Of a stretch of 64,000 nucleotides of DNA, positions 9,272-17,021 are shown piece after piece. Source of the stretch: Isoptericola cucumis (GTDB taxonomy: Bacteria; Actinomycetota; Actinomycetes; Actinomycetales; Cellulomonadaceae); contig NZ_BMDG01000010.1 in the NCBI RefSeq assembly GCF_014635665.1, positions 124,001-188,000 on the forward strand. Direction: 5' to 3'. Made by a program: the position numbers and the translations under genes. The notes beneath the pieces were generated by a model. It made no database searches and had not been told where the DNA came from. It saw only the letters and a list, made by a program, of their open reading frames with translations. Every line of letters starts with the position of its first letter. Positions within the stretch are counted from its first letter, which is position 1.

Positions 9272-9306
9272 CCGGGACCCCGCCGGGTCAGCCGGCGGGG
9301 TCCCGG
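9272..9306. terminator. Perfect 15-bp hairpin over the truA stop, bidirectional
   Basis: CCGGGACCCCGCCGG (9272-9286) pairs perfectly with 9292-9306 across a 5-nt loop. The loop contains part of the truA stop codon (TCA at 9288-9290 on the plus strand). It lies between convergent genes and can end transcripts from both sides. No U-run is present, as usual in this G+C range. Confidence 0.65.
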
Positions 9307-10199
9307 TCGACCTCGTCCGCGCGGCGCCGGGCACGGATCCGCTCGGCACGGTCGGCGAGCCCGGCGTCGTCGGGGTACGCGACCTCCTCGAGCACCAGGC
9401 CCCGCGCCGCGACCACGGCCGCGGCGGCGGACCGCGAGCGCCCCGCGAGCACCTCGGCGGGGTCGGACTCCGCCCGCCGCCCCTCGCCCACGGCGATCGA
9501 CATCCCGACCAGCGCGCGCACCATCGAGTGACAGAAGGCGTCGGCCTGGACCGTCGCGACCACCAGGCCCTCGTCGGGGCCCGCCGTGGGGCGCTCCCAG
9601 GACAGCCGGGTGAGCTCGCGGATCGTCGTGGCGCCCTCCCGCGGCCTGCAGAAGGCCGCGAAGTCGTGCAGCCCGACGAGCGGCTGCACCGCACGGTGCA
9701 TCGCGTCGACGTCGAGCGGCCGGCGGTGCCACAGCACCCAGTCCCGTCGCAACGGGTCGCGCAGGCCGGGAGCGTCGGCGATCCGGTACGCGTACCGGCG
9801 GTGGAGCGCGGAGAACCGGGCGTCGAAGCCGTCGGGGGCCGCGCTCGCGCGATGCACCACGACGTCGGGCGGCAGGACGCCGGCGAGGCGGTCCGCGAGC
9901 GCTTCGCCCGGCGCACGGTCCGACCGCCCGGGCATGGCGGCCCAGCGGTCGGCAGGGACGTCGACGTGCGCCACCTGGCCACGCGCGTGCACCCCGGCGT
10001 CGGTGCGCCCGGCGACGGTGAGCCGCGGCCGGGGCAGGCCCAGCGGCCCGGTGCGCAGCACGGTCGCCAGGGCGTCCTCGAGCACGCCCTGCACGGTCCG
10101 CAGCCGCGGTTGCGCGGCCCAGCCCGCGAACCGGGTGCCGTCGTACGCCAGGTCGAGCCGGACCCGCAGGGAGCCGTCCGGGGGTGTCGTGGTGCTCAC
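9288..10199 (-). CDS. truA: tRNA pseudouridine(38-40) synthase
   Basis: TruA converts uridines 38-40 of tRNA anticodon arms to pseudouridine. The 303-aa protein has the RLDLAYDGTRFAGWAAQP start, the catalytic-Asp motif AGRTDAGVHARGQV, the RRYAYRI strand and FCHSMVRALVGM near the C-terminus, all in family order. The start is GTG 10199, where CACAAT (10206-10211, minus strand) stands 6 nt upstream as a leaderless -10. It is divergent from the ROK gene. The C-terminal end is part of the shared hairpin. Confidence 0.95.
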   Translation of the reverse strand: MSTTTPPDGSLRVRLDLAYDGTRFAGWAAQPRLRTVQGVLEDALATVLRTGPLGLPRPRLTVAGRTDAGVHARGQVAHVDVPADRWAAMPGRSDRAPGEALADRLAGVLPPDVVVHRASAAPDGFDARFSALHRRYAYRIADAPGLRDPLRRDWVLWHRRPLDVDAMHRAVQPLVGLHDFAAFCRPREGATTIRELTRLSWERPTAGPDEGLVVATVQADAFCHSMVRALVGMSIAVGEGRRAESDPAEVLAGRSRSAAAAVVAARGLVLEEVAYPDDAGLADRAERIRARRRADEVDRDPAG

Positions 10200-10205
10200 C
10201 GCCCC

Positions 10206-10221
10206 ATTGTGGCCGGATGAT
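10206..10221. promoter_or_regulatory. Overlapping leaderless-type promoters of truA and the ROK gene
   Basis: CACAAT on the minus strand (10206-10211) is 6 nt from the truA GTG. GATGAT on the plus strand (10216-10221) is 6 nt from the ROK ATG. The two starts are only 28 nt apart, so both transcripts must begin at or very near their start codons. Confidence 0.5.
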
Positions 10222-10227
10222 GGCTGG

Positions 10228-11073
10228 ATGCCCGACCCACGACCCGTGACCCGGCCCGCCCCGCACACCGGCGACTCCCCACGCCCTCGGACGGCGGCCG
10301 AGCCCGACAGCCCGCCGCACGCCGTCCTCACCCTCGCCGTCGACTGCGGCGGCGGGGGGATCAAGGCGAACGTGCTCGACGCCGCCGGCACCGCGCACGC
10401 CGCGCCGGTGCGCGTGCCGACCCCCTATCCCCTGCCGCCGTCCCTGCTGGTGGACACGGTCGCGCAGATCGCCGGCTCGCTGCCTCCGGCCGACCGGGTC
10501 GCGCTGGGCATGCCGGGGATGGTCCGCCACGGGGTCGTCGTGCACACGCCCCACTACGTCACCCGCGCGGGCCCGAGGACGCGGGTGCTGCCCGAGCTCG
10601 TGGACGCGTGGGCGAGCTTCGACGTGCGGGGCGCGCTCGCGGCCCGGCTCGGCATGCCTGCGCTGGTGCTCAACGACGCGGAGATGCACGGCGCCGGGGT
10701 CATCGCCGGGTCCGGCGTGGAGCTCGTGCTCACCCTCGGCACCGGGCTGGGCTCCGCCCTGTTCGACGGCGGCCGCCTCGCGCCGCACCTCGAGTGGTCG
10801 CGCGCCCCGGTGCGCCGCGGCGCCTCCTACGACCAGTACATCGGCGAGCCGGAGCGCAGGCGCCTCGGTGACGGGCTGTGGTCGCGCCGCGTCGTGACCA
10901 TGATCGACGGCCTGCGACCCGTGTTCTGGTGGGACCGGCTCTACCTGGGCGGGGGGAACTCCCGGCGCGTGACGCCACCGGCCCTGGCGCGGCTGGGCGA
11001 CGACGTCGTCGTGGTCCCGAACTCGGCTGCGCTGGTCGGCGGCGCCCGGGCGTGGGACCTGCCGCTCGACTGA
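10228..11073 (+). CDS. ROK-family sugar kinase-like protein (polyphosphate glucokinase-like)
   Basis: A 281-aa cytosolic protein of the ROK fold, which holds glucokinases, polyphosphate glucokinases and transcriptional repressors. Seen: a phosphate-loop strand LAVDCGGGGIKANVLD, an LGMPGMVR strand, the LNDAEMHGAGV catalytic-Asp region and LTLGTGLGSALFDGG, then LYLGGGNSR. There is no N-terminal helix-turn-helix, so it is probably an enzyme. Odd: the family loop DxGGTxxK reads DCGGGGIK, with Gly where Thr is usual. The N-terminal 35 residues are Pro-rich. Start ATG 10228 lies 6 nt after GATGAT. Substrate and phosphate donor cannot be told. Confidence 0.7.
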   Translation: MPDPRPVTRPAPHTGDSPRPRTAAEPDSPPHAVLTLAVDCGGGGIKANVLDAAGTAHAAPVRVPTPYPLPPSLLVDTVAQIAGSLPPADRVALGMPGMVRHGVVVHTPHYVTRAGPRTRVLPELVDAWASFDVRGALAARLGMPALVLNDAEMHGAGVIAGSGVELVLTLGTGLGSALFDGGRLAPHLEWSRAPVRRGASYDQYIGEPERRRLGDGLWSRRVVTMIDGLRPVFWWDRLYLGGGNSRRVTPPALARLGDDVVVVPNSAALVGGARAWDLPLD

Positions 11074-11099
11074 GGCGGAGGTGCAGCGGAACCGCAGAC

Positions 11100-11903
11100 T
11101 CAGGCGACAGGCAGCTCGACTGCGGCCACGGCCTCGAGCAGCGTGCGGGTGAACGTCACGGGGGCATCGAGGCTGACCAGGTGCCGCGCCCCGGGGACGA
11201 CGACGAGCCTCGCCGTCGCCCCGCCCGCGCGCACGGCGTCGAGCATCGCACGCTCCGACCCGCGGAAGTGGTCGTACCGGCCGTTGACGAACCACATCGG
11301 GCCGGAGCCCGTCCGGAGTGCGGCGAGCGTGTCGATGCGGGCGACCTCGCCGAGCACCTGCGCCATGGAGGTCAGCGCGAACCCGCCGGCGCCGAGGTCG
11401 TCGGCGCCCTCGGTCGTGAGCAGGAGCCGCACGAAGGTGTCGTTCAGCCACGCCCCGTGGTCGGGCCAGCCCTCGATCCAGCGGGCGAGCCGCAACCACG
11501 CCGGGCGCAGCGGCGACGACGTCGGCGTGCTGCAGGCGGCCGCCACGACGCCGGCGCACTCGGCGGGGTGCCGGGCCCGGTGCTCGATCGCGAGATAGCC
11601 GCCCAGGGACAGCCCCGCCACCAGGGCCCGGCCCCCGAGGGCGTGGACGCCGTCGCGCACCGCGTCCACGGCGCCGTCCAGCGTGAACGGTTCCGCGCGG
11701 CGCTCGCCGTGCCCCGGAAGGTCCACCGCCACGGCCGCGACGCCCGCCGCCCCGAGCGAGGACAGCTGCCTGCGCCACATCGTGCGTGACGTGCGCGACC
11801 CGTGGACCAGGACGACGGGCGGCGGCGCGGGCGGACGCCGTCGCCCGCCCTCCCGCGCGCGTGCGTTCGGCATGGTCACGGCGTCCGTGGTCCCGGCCTG
11901 CAT
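11100..11903 (-). CDS. Alpha/beta hydrolase
   Basis: A 267-aa alpha/beta hydrolase of unknown substrate. Seen: VVLVHGSRTSRTMW (oxyanion region), VDLPGHGERR, nucleophile elbow GLSLGGYLAI, an acid Asp in FVNGRYDHF and the catalytic His in PGARHLVSLDAP. The cap region is helical and Trp-rich. The first 30 residues are basic and Ala/Pro-rich without a hydrophobic core, so not an evident signal peptide. ATG 11903 follows GGTGGGA; a second ATG ten codons on is possible. It lies downstream of rplQ but beyond its terminator. Confidence 0.78.
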   Translation of the reverse strand: MQAGTTDAVTMPNARAREGGRRRPPAPPPVVLVHGSRTSRTMWRRQLSSLGAAGVAAVAVDLPGHGERRAEPFTLDGAVDAVRDGVHALGGRALVAGLSLGGYLAIEHRARHPAECAGVVAAACSTPTSSPLRPAWLRLARWIEGWPDHGAWLNDTFVRLLLTTEGADDLGAGGFALTSMAQVLGEVARIDTLAALRTGSGPMWFVNGRYDHFRGSERAMLDAVRAGGATARLVVVPGARHLVSLDAPVTFTRTLLEAVAAVELPVA

Positions 11904-11924
11904 GGTCCCACCGTAGGAACGAGA

Positions 11925-11958
11925 GAGCCCCGCGCCACCGGAGGGTGGTGCGGGGCTC
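11925..11958 (-). terminator. Terminator of the alpha operon (after rplQ)
   Basis: GAGCCCCGCGCCACC (11925-11939) pairs with 11944-11958 over a 4-nt loop, 15 bp with one G-U pair. It begins 35 nt beyond the rplQ stop and marks the end of the infA-rplQ unit. Confidence 0.75.
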
Positions 11959-11992
11959 GCTCGTCGGTCGCTCGAGGCGCGGGAGCCGGAGG

Positions 11993-12523
11993 TCAGGCCT
12001 CCTTGGTCTCCTCGGTCGCGTCGTCGGCCTTGGCCTCGGCCGGAGCCTCGGTCGCCTCGTCGGCGGGGGCCTCGGTGGTCTCCTCGACCGGCTCCTCGGC
12101 CTTCTTCGGCGCAGCCTTCTCGGCGGCCTTCGTGGCCTCCTTGACGACGGCCTGCTTGGGGCTGACCGGCTCGGTCACGAGCTCGATGACCGCCATGGGC
12201 GCGTTGTCGCCCTTACGGTTGCCGACCTTGGTGATACGCGTGTAGCCACCGTTGCGCTCGGCCATGGCCGGGGCGATCTCGGTGAACAGCGTGTGCACCA
12301 CGGACTTGTCGCGGATGACGGTCAGCACGCGACGACGCGCGTGCAGGTCGCCGCGCTTCGCGAACGTGATGAGGCGCTCAGCCAGGGGGCGCAGGCGCTT
12401 GGCCTTCGTCTCCGTGGTGGTGATGCGGCCGTGCTCGAAGAGCGCCGTCGACAGGTTCGCGAGGATCAGTCGCTCGTGCGCCGGGCCGCCGCCGAGACGC
12501 GGACCCTTGGTGGGGGTAGGCAT
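11993..12523 (-). CDS. rplQ: 50S ribosomal protein L17
   Basis: L17 sits near the peptide exit tunnel. The 176-aa protein has the standard core: [39 protein letters not shown] and [24 protein letters not shown]. After residue 120 there is a long Ala/Glu/Pro/Lys-rich tail absent from the roughly 127-aa E. coli protein; such tails are common in high-G+C actinomycetes. Last gene of the alpha operon, 76 nt after rpoA. Confidence 0.97.
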   Translation of the reverse strand: MPTPTKGPRLGGGPAHERLILANLSTALFEHGRITTTETKAKRLRPLAERLITFAKRGDLHARRRVLTVIRDKSVVHTLFTEIAPAMAERNGGYTRITKVGNRKGDNAPMAVIELVTEPVSPKQAVVKEATKAAEKAAPKKAEEPVEETTEAPADEATEAPAEAKADDATEETKEA

Positions 12524-12599
12524 TTCTGGTTCTCCTTGAGGGTGGTTCCGCGCCGCGCGGCCCAGTCAGGCTGAGCGGGCCGCTGCGGGCGCGGAGGCG

Positions 12600-13616
12600 T
12601 CAGTACGACTGCTCGTCGGGGTACGCCGACCCGTCGTCCGAACCGCTGAAGTACGCGGCGCCGGACGGGTCGAAGTCGAGCGGCGAGTCCTTGAGGGCCA
12701 GGCCGAGCTCGGCGAGCTTCTCCTTGACCTCGTTGATGGACTTCGCACCGAAGTTGCGGATGTCGAGCAGGTCGGCCTCGCTGCGCGCCACGAGCTCACC
12801 CACCTGGTGGATGCCCTCGCGCTTGAGGCAGTTGTACGACCGGATCGTGAGGTTGAGCTCCTCGATCGGCAGCGCCAGGTCCGCGGCCAGCGCGGTGTCC
12901 GTCGGCGACGGACCGATCTCGATGCCCTCGGCCTCGACGTTCAGCTCGCGGGCGAGACCGAACAACTCGACGAGCGTCTTGCCGGCGGAGGCGAGCGCGT
13001 CGCGCGGCGCGATGGCCGGCTTCGACTCGACGTCGACGATCAGCTTGTCGAAGTCCGTGCGCTGCTCGACACGGGTGGCCTCGACCTTGTAGGTGACCTT
13101 GAGGACCGGCGAGTAGATCGAGTCGACCGGGATGCGGCCGATCTCGGCCTCGTCCGACTTGTTCTGCGCGGCGGACACGTAGCCACGCCCACGCTCGACG
13201 GTCAGCTCGATCTCGAGCTTGCCCTTGTCGTTGAGCGTGGCGATGTGCAGGTCGGGGTTGTGCACCTCGACGCCCGCCGGCGGGACGATGTCCGCGGCGG
13301 TGACCACGCCCGCGCCCGTCTTGCGCAGGTACATCACGACCGGCTCGTCGTTCTCGGAGGAGACGACGAGGTTCTTGATGTTGAGGATGACCTCGGTGAC
13401 GTCCTCCTTGACGCCCGGCACGGTGGAGAACTCGTGCAGGACGCCGTCGATGCGGATGGAGGTGACGGCCGCACCGGGGATGGACGACAGGAGCGTCCGG
13501 CGCAGGGAGTTGCCGAGGGTGTAGCCGAAGCCAGGCTCGAGCGGCTCGATGGAGAAGCGCGAACGGTGCTCCGAGATGACCTCTTCGGTCAGGGTGGGGC
13601 GCTGTGCGATCAGCAC
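12600..13616 (-). CDS. rpoA: DNA-directed RNA polymerase subunit alpha
   Basis: The 338-aa alpha subunit dimerises to scaffold RNA polymerase, and its C-terminal domain contacts UP elements and activators. Seen: the N-terminal domain start [32 protein letters not shown], and the C-terminal domain [19 protein letters not shown] with [19 protein letters not shown], followed by a short acidic tail. The ATG at 13616 gives the family N-terminus. The upstream 148-nt gap to rpsK holds a perfect 15-bp hairpin. Confidence 0.98.
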   Translation of the reverse strand: MLIAQRPTLTEEVISEHRSRFSIEPLEPGFGYTLGNSLRRTLLSSIPGAAVTSIRIDGVLHEFSTVPGVKEDVTEVILNIKNLVVSSENDEPVVMYLRKTGAGVVTAADIVPPAGVEVHNPDLHIATLNDKGKLEIELTVERGRGYVSAAQNKSDEAEIGRIPVDSIYSPVLKVTYKVEATRVEQRTDFDKLIVDVESKPAIAPRDALASAGKTLVELFGLARELNVEAEGIEIGPSPTDTALAADLALPIEELNLTIRSYNCLKREGIHQVGELVARSEADLLDIRNFGAKSINEVKEKLAELGLALKDSPLDFDPSGAAYFSGSDDGSAYPDEQSY

Positions 13617-13723
13617 TGTGAAGGTCCTTTCAGTGTGCGTCCGCCATATGACGCATCACGGATCCGCGATCACTACTCGCGGCCCGGGGCGGGCTTCGGT
13701 CCACCCGCCCGGGCAGACTGCGG

Positions 13724-13755
13724 CGTCGTGGCGCCCGGTGCCGGGCGCCACGACG
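13724..13755 (-). terminator. Perfect 15-bp hairpin between rpsK and rpoA
   Basis: CGTCGTGGCGCCCGG (13724-13738) pairs with 13741-13755 across a 2-nt loop. It begins 9 nt after the rpsK stop and 108 nt before rpoA. It is terminator-like but lies inside the alpha operon. It may terminate part of the transcripts or mark an mRNA processing point that sets rpoA output. Confidence 0.55.
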
Positions 13756-13764
13756 TCGGGAGGG

Positions 13765-14172
13765 TCAGACGCGGCGACGCTTCGGGGGGCGGCAGCCGTT
13801 GTGCGCCTGGGGCGTCACGTCCTGGATCGAGCCGACCTCGAGGCCGGTCGCCTGCAGGGAGCGGATGGCGGTCTCACGACCGGAACCCGGGCCCTTGACG
13901 AAGACGTCGACCTTCTTCACGCCGTGCTCCTGGGCACGGCGGGCCGCCGACTCGGCGGCGAGCTGGGCGGCGTACGGGGTCGACTTGCGCGAGCCCTTGA
14001 AGCCGACGTGGCCGGCCGAGGCCCACGAGATCACGGCGCCCGAGGGGTCGGTGATCGAGACGATCGTGTTGTTGAAGGTGCTCTTGATGTGCGCCTGGCC
14101 GAGCGGGACGTTCTTCTTGTCCTTGCGGCGCGGCTTGCGCGAAGCAGCCGTGGCACGAGTCTTGGGAGGCAT
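13765..14172 (-). CDS. rpsK: 30S ribosomal protein S11
   Basis: S11 forms part of the platform next to the mRNA exit. The 135-aa protein has [59 protein letters not shown] and ends with [12 protein letters not shown]. Length and motifs are standard. ATG 14172 gives the usual Lys/Arg-rich N-terminus. It follows rpsM by 71 nt. Confidence 0.98.
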   Translation of the reverse strand: MPPKTRATAASRKPRRKDKKNVPLGQAHIKSTFNNTIVSITDPSGAVISWASAGHVGFKGSRKSTPYAAQLAAESAARRAQEHGVKKVDVFVKGPGSGRETAIRSLQATGLEVGSIQDVTPQAHNGCRPPKRRRV

Positions 14173-14243
14173 GTGCTCGTTCTCTCCTGGTCTGAGGTCG
14201 TCGGACCGGGGCGGGCGCTAGCCCGCCTTCCGGACTGCTGGCG

Positions 14244-14618
14244 TCAGCGGGACTTCTTCTTGCCCGCGACGGTGCGCTTCGGGCCCTTGCGGGTGCGCGC
14301 GTTGGTCTTGGTGCGCTGGCCACGCACGGGGAGCCCGCGACGGTGACGCAGACCCTGGTAGGTGCCGATCTCGACCTTGCGGCGGATGTCGGCGGCGACC
14401 TCACGGCGGAGGTCACCCTCGAGCTGGAAGTTGCCCTCCAGGTAGTCGCGCAGCGCGACGAGCTCGGCGTCGCCGAGGTCCTTGACGCGCAGGTCCGGGC
14501 TGACCCCGGTCGCCGCCAGCGTCTGCTGGGCGCGGGTACGGCCGACGCCGTAGATGTAGGTGAGCGCAACCTCGAGCCGCTTCTCGCGGGGGAGGTCAAC
14601 GCCGATAAGACGTGCCAT
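14244..14618 (-). CDS. rpsM: 30S ribosomal protein S13
   Basis: S13 in the small-subunit head bridges to the large subunit and contacts P-site tRNA. The 124-aa protein begins [20 protein letters not shown] and contains [14 protein letters not shown] and [20 protein letters not shown] before a basic tail, the family layout. ATG 14618 is used because the upstream ATG at 14663 would add 15 unrelated residues. It follows rpmJ by 176 nt; that spacer shows only a small GACGGC/GCCGTC hairpin. Confidence 0.97.
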   Translation of the reverse strand: MARLIGVDLPREKRLEVALTYIYGVGRTRAQQTLAATGVSPDLRVKDLGDAELVALRDYLEGNFQLEGDLRREVAADIRRKVEIGTYQGLRHRRGLPVRGQRTKTNARTRKGPKRTVAGKKKSR

Positions 14619-14794
14619 GTGCCTTCCGGCTCCTGTACTTCGTCCAGAGGTCTGGAGCACCATCTCCCCGCGACGACCGCGGGCCCCGGCCCCTGGACCG
14701 AGGGTTCCCCCGCCCCCGCAGAGGGGTCGGGTTCGTGGTGGTGCACTGCTGGCGACGGCGAGCCGTCACCGGGTCGATCTCGTGATCGGGGCGA

Positions 14795-14908
14795 TCAGCC
14801 CTGGCGCTGCTTGTGGCGCAGGTTGTCGCAGATCACCATGACGCGACCGTGCCGGCGGATCACCTTGCACTTGTCGCAGATCTTCTTGACGCTCGGCTTG
14901 ACCTTCAT
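14795..14908 (-). CDS. rpmJ: 50S ribosomal protein L36 (zinc-ribbon form)
   Basis: A 37-aa protein, the smallest of the large subunit. It begins [20 protein letters not shown]. Cys11, Cys14, Cys27 and His32 form the zinc site, so this is the zinc-binding (C+) paralogue. It is complete and lies between infA and rpsM, the classical actinobacterial position. GAGGAACAC upstream serves as ribosome binding site. Confidence 0.95.
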   Translation of the reverse strand: MKVKPSVKKICDKCKVIRRHGRVMVICDNLRHKQRQG

Positions 14909-14978
14909 CAGTGTTCCTCCGCCGCCGCGCGCACGCCGGCCGGTGCCGGCGCCACGACGGCGCTCGATGGGGTGGTGG

Positions 14979-15200
14979 TTACTTGTAGCGGTAGACGATC
15001 CGGCCGCGGGACAGGTCGTACGGGCTGAGCTCGACCACGACCCGGTCCTCGGGAAGGATCCGGATGTAGTGCTGACGCATCTTGCCCGAGATGTGAGCGA
15101 GGACCTTGTGACCGTTGGCCAGCTCCACGCGGAACATCGCGTTCGGCAGGGCTTCGATCACGCTGCCCTCGATCTCGATGACGCCGTCCTTCTTTGCCAT
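14979..15200 (-). CDS. infA: Translation initiation factor IF-1
   Basis: IF-1 binds the ribosomal A site during initiation. The 73-aa OB-fold protein begins [20 protein letters not shown] and ends [16 protein letters not shown], full length for the family. A longer in-frame reading to 15305 runs into the leader and is rejected; ATG 15200 has AGCGGAGGAC upstream. It opens the infA-rpmJ-rpsM-rpsK-rpoA-rplQ operon. Confidence 0.98.
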   Translation of the reverse strand: MAKKDGVIEIEGSVIEALPNAMFRVELANGHKVLAHISGKMRQHYIRILPEDRVVVELSPYDLSRGRIVYRYK

Positions 15201-15423
15201 GTCCTCCGCTAACTCTCGTCTGGTCCCGGGCACCCGCCAACAACGCGCGGGAGGCTCGGATGTCGTGCGTGCCGCCTGCTCACCCTCGGCCTCGCCCACC
15301 GGCACGGAGCCGGACGAACTCTGGGCTGCATCGAGGAACTGCCGAACGGACTACACCCGACAGAACATCGTACTCCATCGCACCAGCAGGTGCGACCGGC
15401 GTCCGTGTGCGCCCGGACACCTC
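15201..15423 (-). promoter_or_regulatory. Leader and likely promoter region of the alpha operon
   Basis: Between the map terminator and infA lie about 220 nt that must hold the infA promoter. On the minus strand a TACGAT hexamer around 15366-15371 is the best -10 candidate, with no clear -35 at 17 nt. Nothing else with evident structure is seen here. Confidence 0.35.
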
Positions 15424-15451
15424 CGTCCGCGGCCCCGCCGGGCCGCGGACG
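15424..15451 (-). terminator. Terminator after map
   Basis: CGTCCGCGGCCC (15424-15435) pairs perfectly with 15440-15451 across a 4-nt loop, 5 nt beyond the map stop. It closes the secY-adk-map unit. Confidence 0.75.
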
Positions 15452-15456
15452 GCGCT

Positions 15457-16353
15457 TCAGTCGTCCAGCGCGACGGGCGTCACGCCGAACGGCGCGAGCC
15501 CCGCGCGACCGCCGTCCTGCGCGGTCAGCACGCTGATCCCCGCGTCGGTGATCGCGACGCTGTGCTCCCAGTGGGCGGCACGCGACCCGTCGGAGGTCAC
15601 GACCGTCCAGTCGTCCTCCAGGACCCGCGTCGCCCCGCTGCCCGACGTGACCATCGGCTCCACGGCCAGGCACATCCCCGTCCGCAGACGGGGCCCGCGG
15701 TCGGAGGTGCGGAAGTTCACGACGTCCGGCGGCTGGTGCATCGCGGAGCCGATCCCGTGGCCGACGTACTCCTCCACGATGCCGTACTCCACGCCCTCGG
15801 CGTCACCCGCCAGCTCGACCGCCGTCTCCACCGCCGCACCGACAGCGCCCAGCCTGCCGCCGTCGGCCGCGAGGGCGGCGATGCCGGCCCACATCGCGGT
15901 GCGCGTGGCCCGGGCCAGCGCCACGTCGGGCGCATGCCCGCCCGTGCCGTCCTGCTCCCCCCGCACGAACCCGTCGAGGTCGATCGGCCCGGTGGGACCG
16001 AGCACCATCGTCATGGCGGAGTCCCCGTGCCAGCCGTCGACGACGGCCCCGCAGTCGATGGACACGACGTCCCCGACCTCGAGCACACGGTCGGAGGGGA
16101 TGCCGTGGATGACCTCGTCGTTGACCGACGCGCACAGGGTCGCGGGGTACCCGTGGTAGCCGAGGAAGTTCGGGGTCGCCCCCGCCTCGGCGATGACGCG
16201 GGCGGCCACGGCGTCCAGGTCCGCCGTCGTCACGCCAGGACGGGCGGCGTCACGCACGGCCGCGAGGGCGCGCGCGACGACGAGCCCCGCGCGACGCATC
16301 ACACGGATCTGGTCGAGCGTCTTGATCTCGACACGCTCGCGGGAGAAGAACAC
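15457..16353 (-). CDS. map: Type I methionine aminopeptidase
   Basis: Map trims N-terminal methionine from deformylated nascent proteins. The 298-aa enzyme has ASVNDEVIHGIPSDR, the metal residues in VVSIDCGAVVDGWHGDSAMT, GHGIGSAMHQPP, VEPMVTSGSG and EHSVAITDAG, giving the usual D-D-H-E-E dinuclear site. It lacks an N-terminal SH3-like extension. The start is GTG 16353, 14 nt beyond the adk stop, with GAGGGG before it. Part of secY-adk-map; it acts downstream of Def. Confidence 0.96.
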   Translation of the reverse strand: MFFSRERVEIKTLDQIRVMRRAGLVVARALAAVRDAARPGVTTADLDAVAARVIAEAGATPNFLGYHGYPATLCASVNDEVIHGIPSDRVLEVGDVVSIDCGAVVDGWHGDSAMTMVLGPTGPIDLDGFVRGEQDGTGGHAPDVALARATRTAMWAGIAALAADGGRLGAVGAAVETAVELAGDAEGVEYGIVEEYVGHGIGSAMHQPPDVVNFRTSDRGPRLRTGMCLAVEPMVTSGSGATRVLEDDWTVVTSDGSRAAHWEHSVAITDAGISVLTAQDGGRAGLAPFGVTPVALDD

Positions 16354-16367
16354 GCCTGCGGTGCCCC

Positions 16368-17021
16368 TCAGCCCAGCTCCGACGCCAGCGCCTGGACGAC
16401 CCGCTCGGTGACCTCGTCGATCTCCCCGATGCCGTCGACCTTGGCCAGCAGGCCCCGCTCGGCGTAGGCGGCCGTCAGCGGCGCGGTCTGCTCGTCGTAG
16501 ATGTCGAGCCGGCGCGCGATCGCCTCCGGCGTGTCGTCCTCACGGCCCTCGAGCTCGGCGCGCTTGGTGATCCGGGCCAGCAGCTCGTCCCGATCGGCCG
16601 TGAGCTCCACGACGCCGTCCAGCTGCCAGCCGAGGTCGGCGAGGATGCCGTCGAGCGCCTCGACCTGGTGGGCGTTGCGCGGGTAACCGTCCAGCAGGAA
16701 CCCGCCGCTGACGTCGTCCTCGCCCAGGCGCGAGCGCACCATGGCGTCCGTGACCTCGTCGGGCACGAGCTCGCCCTTGGCGGTGTACTCCTGGGCGAGG
16801 CGGCCGAGCTCGGTGCCGCCCTTGATGTTGGCGCGGAAGATGTCGCCCGTGGAGATCGCCGGGATCTCGAAGAGCTCGGCGAGACGCGCAGCCTGCGTGC
16901 CCTTGCCCGCGCCCTGCGGCCCCATGATCACCAGGCGGGTGACACGGGCCTCGGAGCTCGGGGCGCCGTGCAGCTCACGGCGGGTGGTCGGGGCGCTCGC
17001 GCCCCCGTTCGTCTCGGTCAA
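16368..17021 (-). CDS. adk: Adenylate kinase, short-lid form with N-terminal extension
   Basis: Adk equilibrates ATP + AMP with 2 ADP. The P-loop GPQGAGKGT is at residues 34-42, followed by STGDIFRANI, GFLLDGYPRN and a short lid (TPEAIARRLDIYDEQTAPL), the compact actinobacterial type. The only start that keeps the first beta strand is TTG 17021. It overlaps the secY stop (TTGA) and gives 217 aa with a 25-residue Thr/Ser/Gly/Arg extension before TRLVIM. Internal GTG and ATG codons fall within that strand and would break the fold. Gln36 replaces the usual second Pro of GPPGAGKG. Translation is probably coupled to secY. Confidence 0.93.
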   Translation of the reverse strand: MTETNGGASAPTTRRELHGAPSSEARVTRLVIMGPQGAGKGTQAARLAELFEIPAISTGDIFRANIKGGTELGRLAQEYTAKGELVPDEVTDAMVRSRLGEDDVSGGFLLDGYPRNAHQVEALDGILADLGWQLDGVVELTADRDELLARITKRAELEGREDDTPEAIARRLDIYDEQTAPLTAAYAERGLLAKVDGIGEIDEVTERVVQALASELG

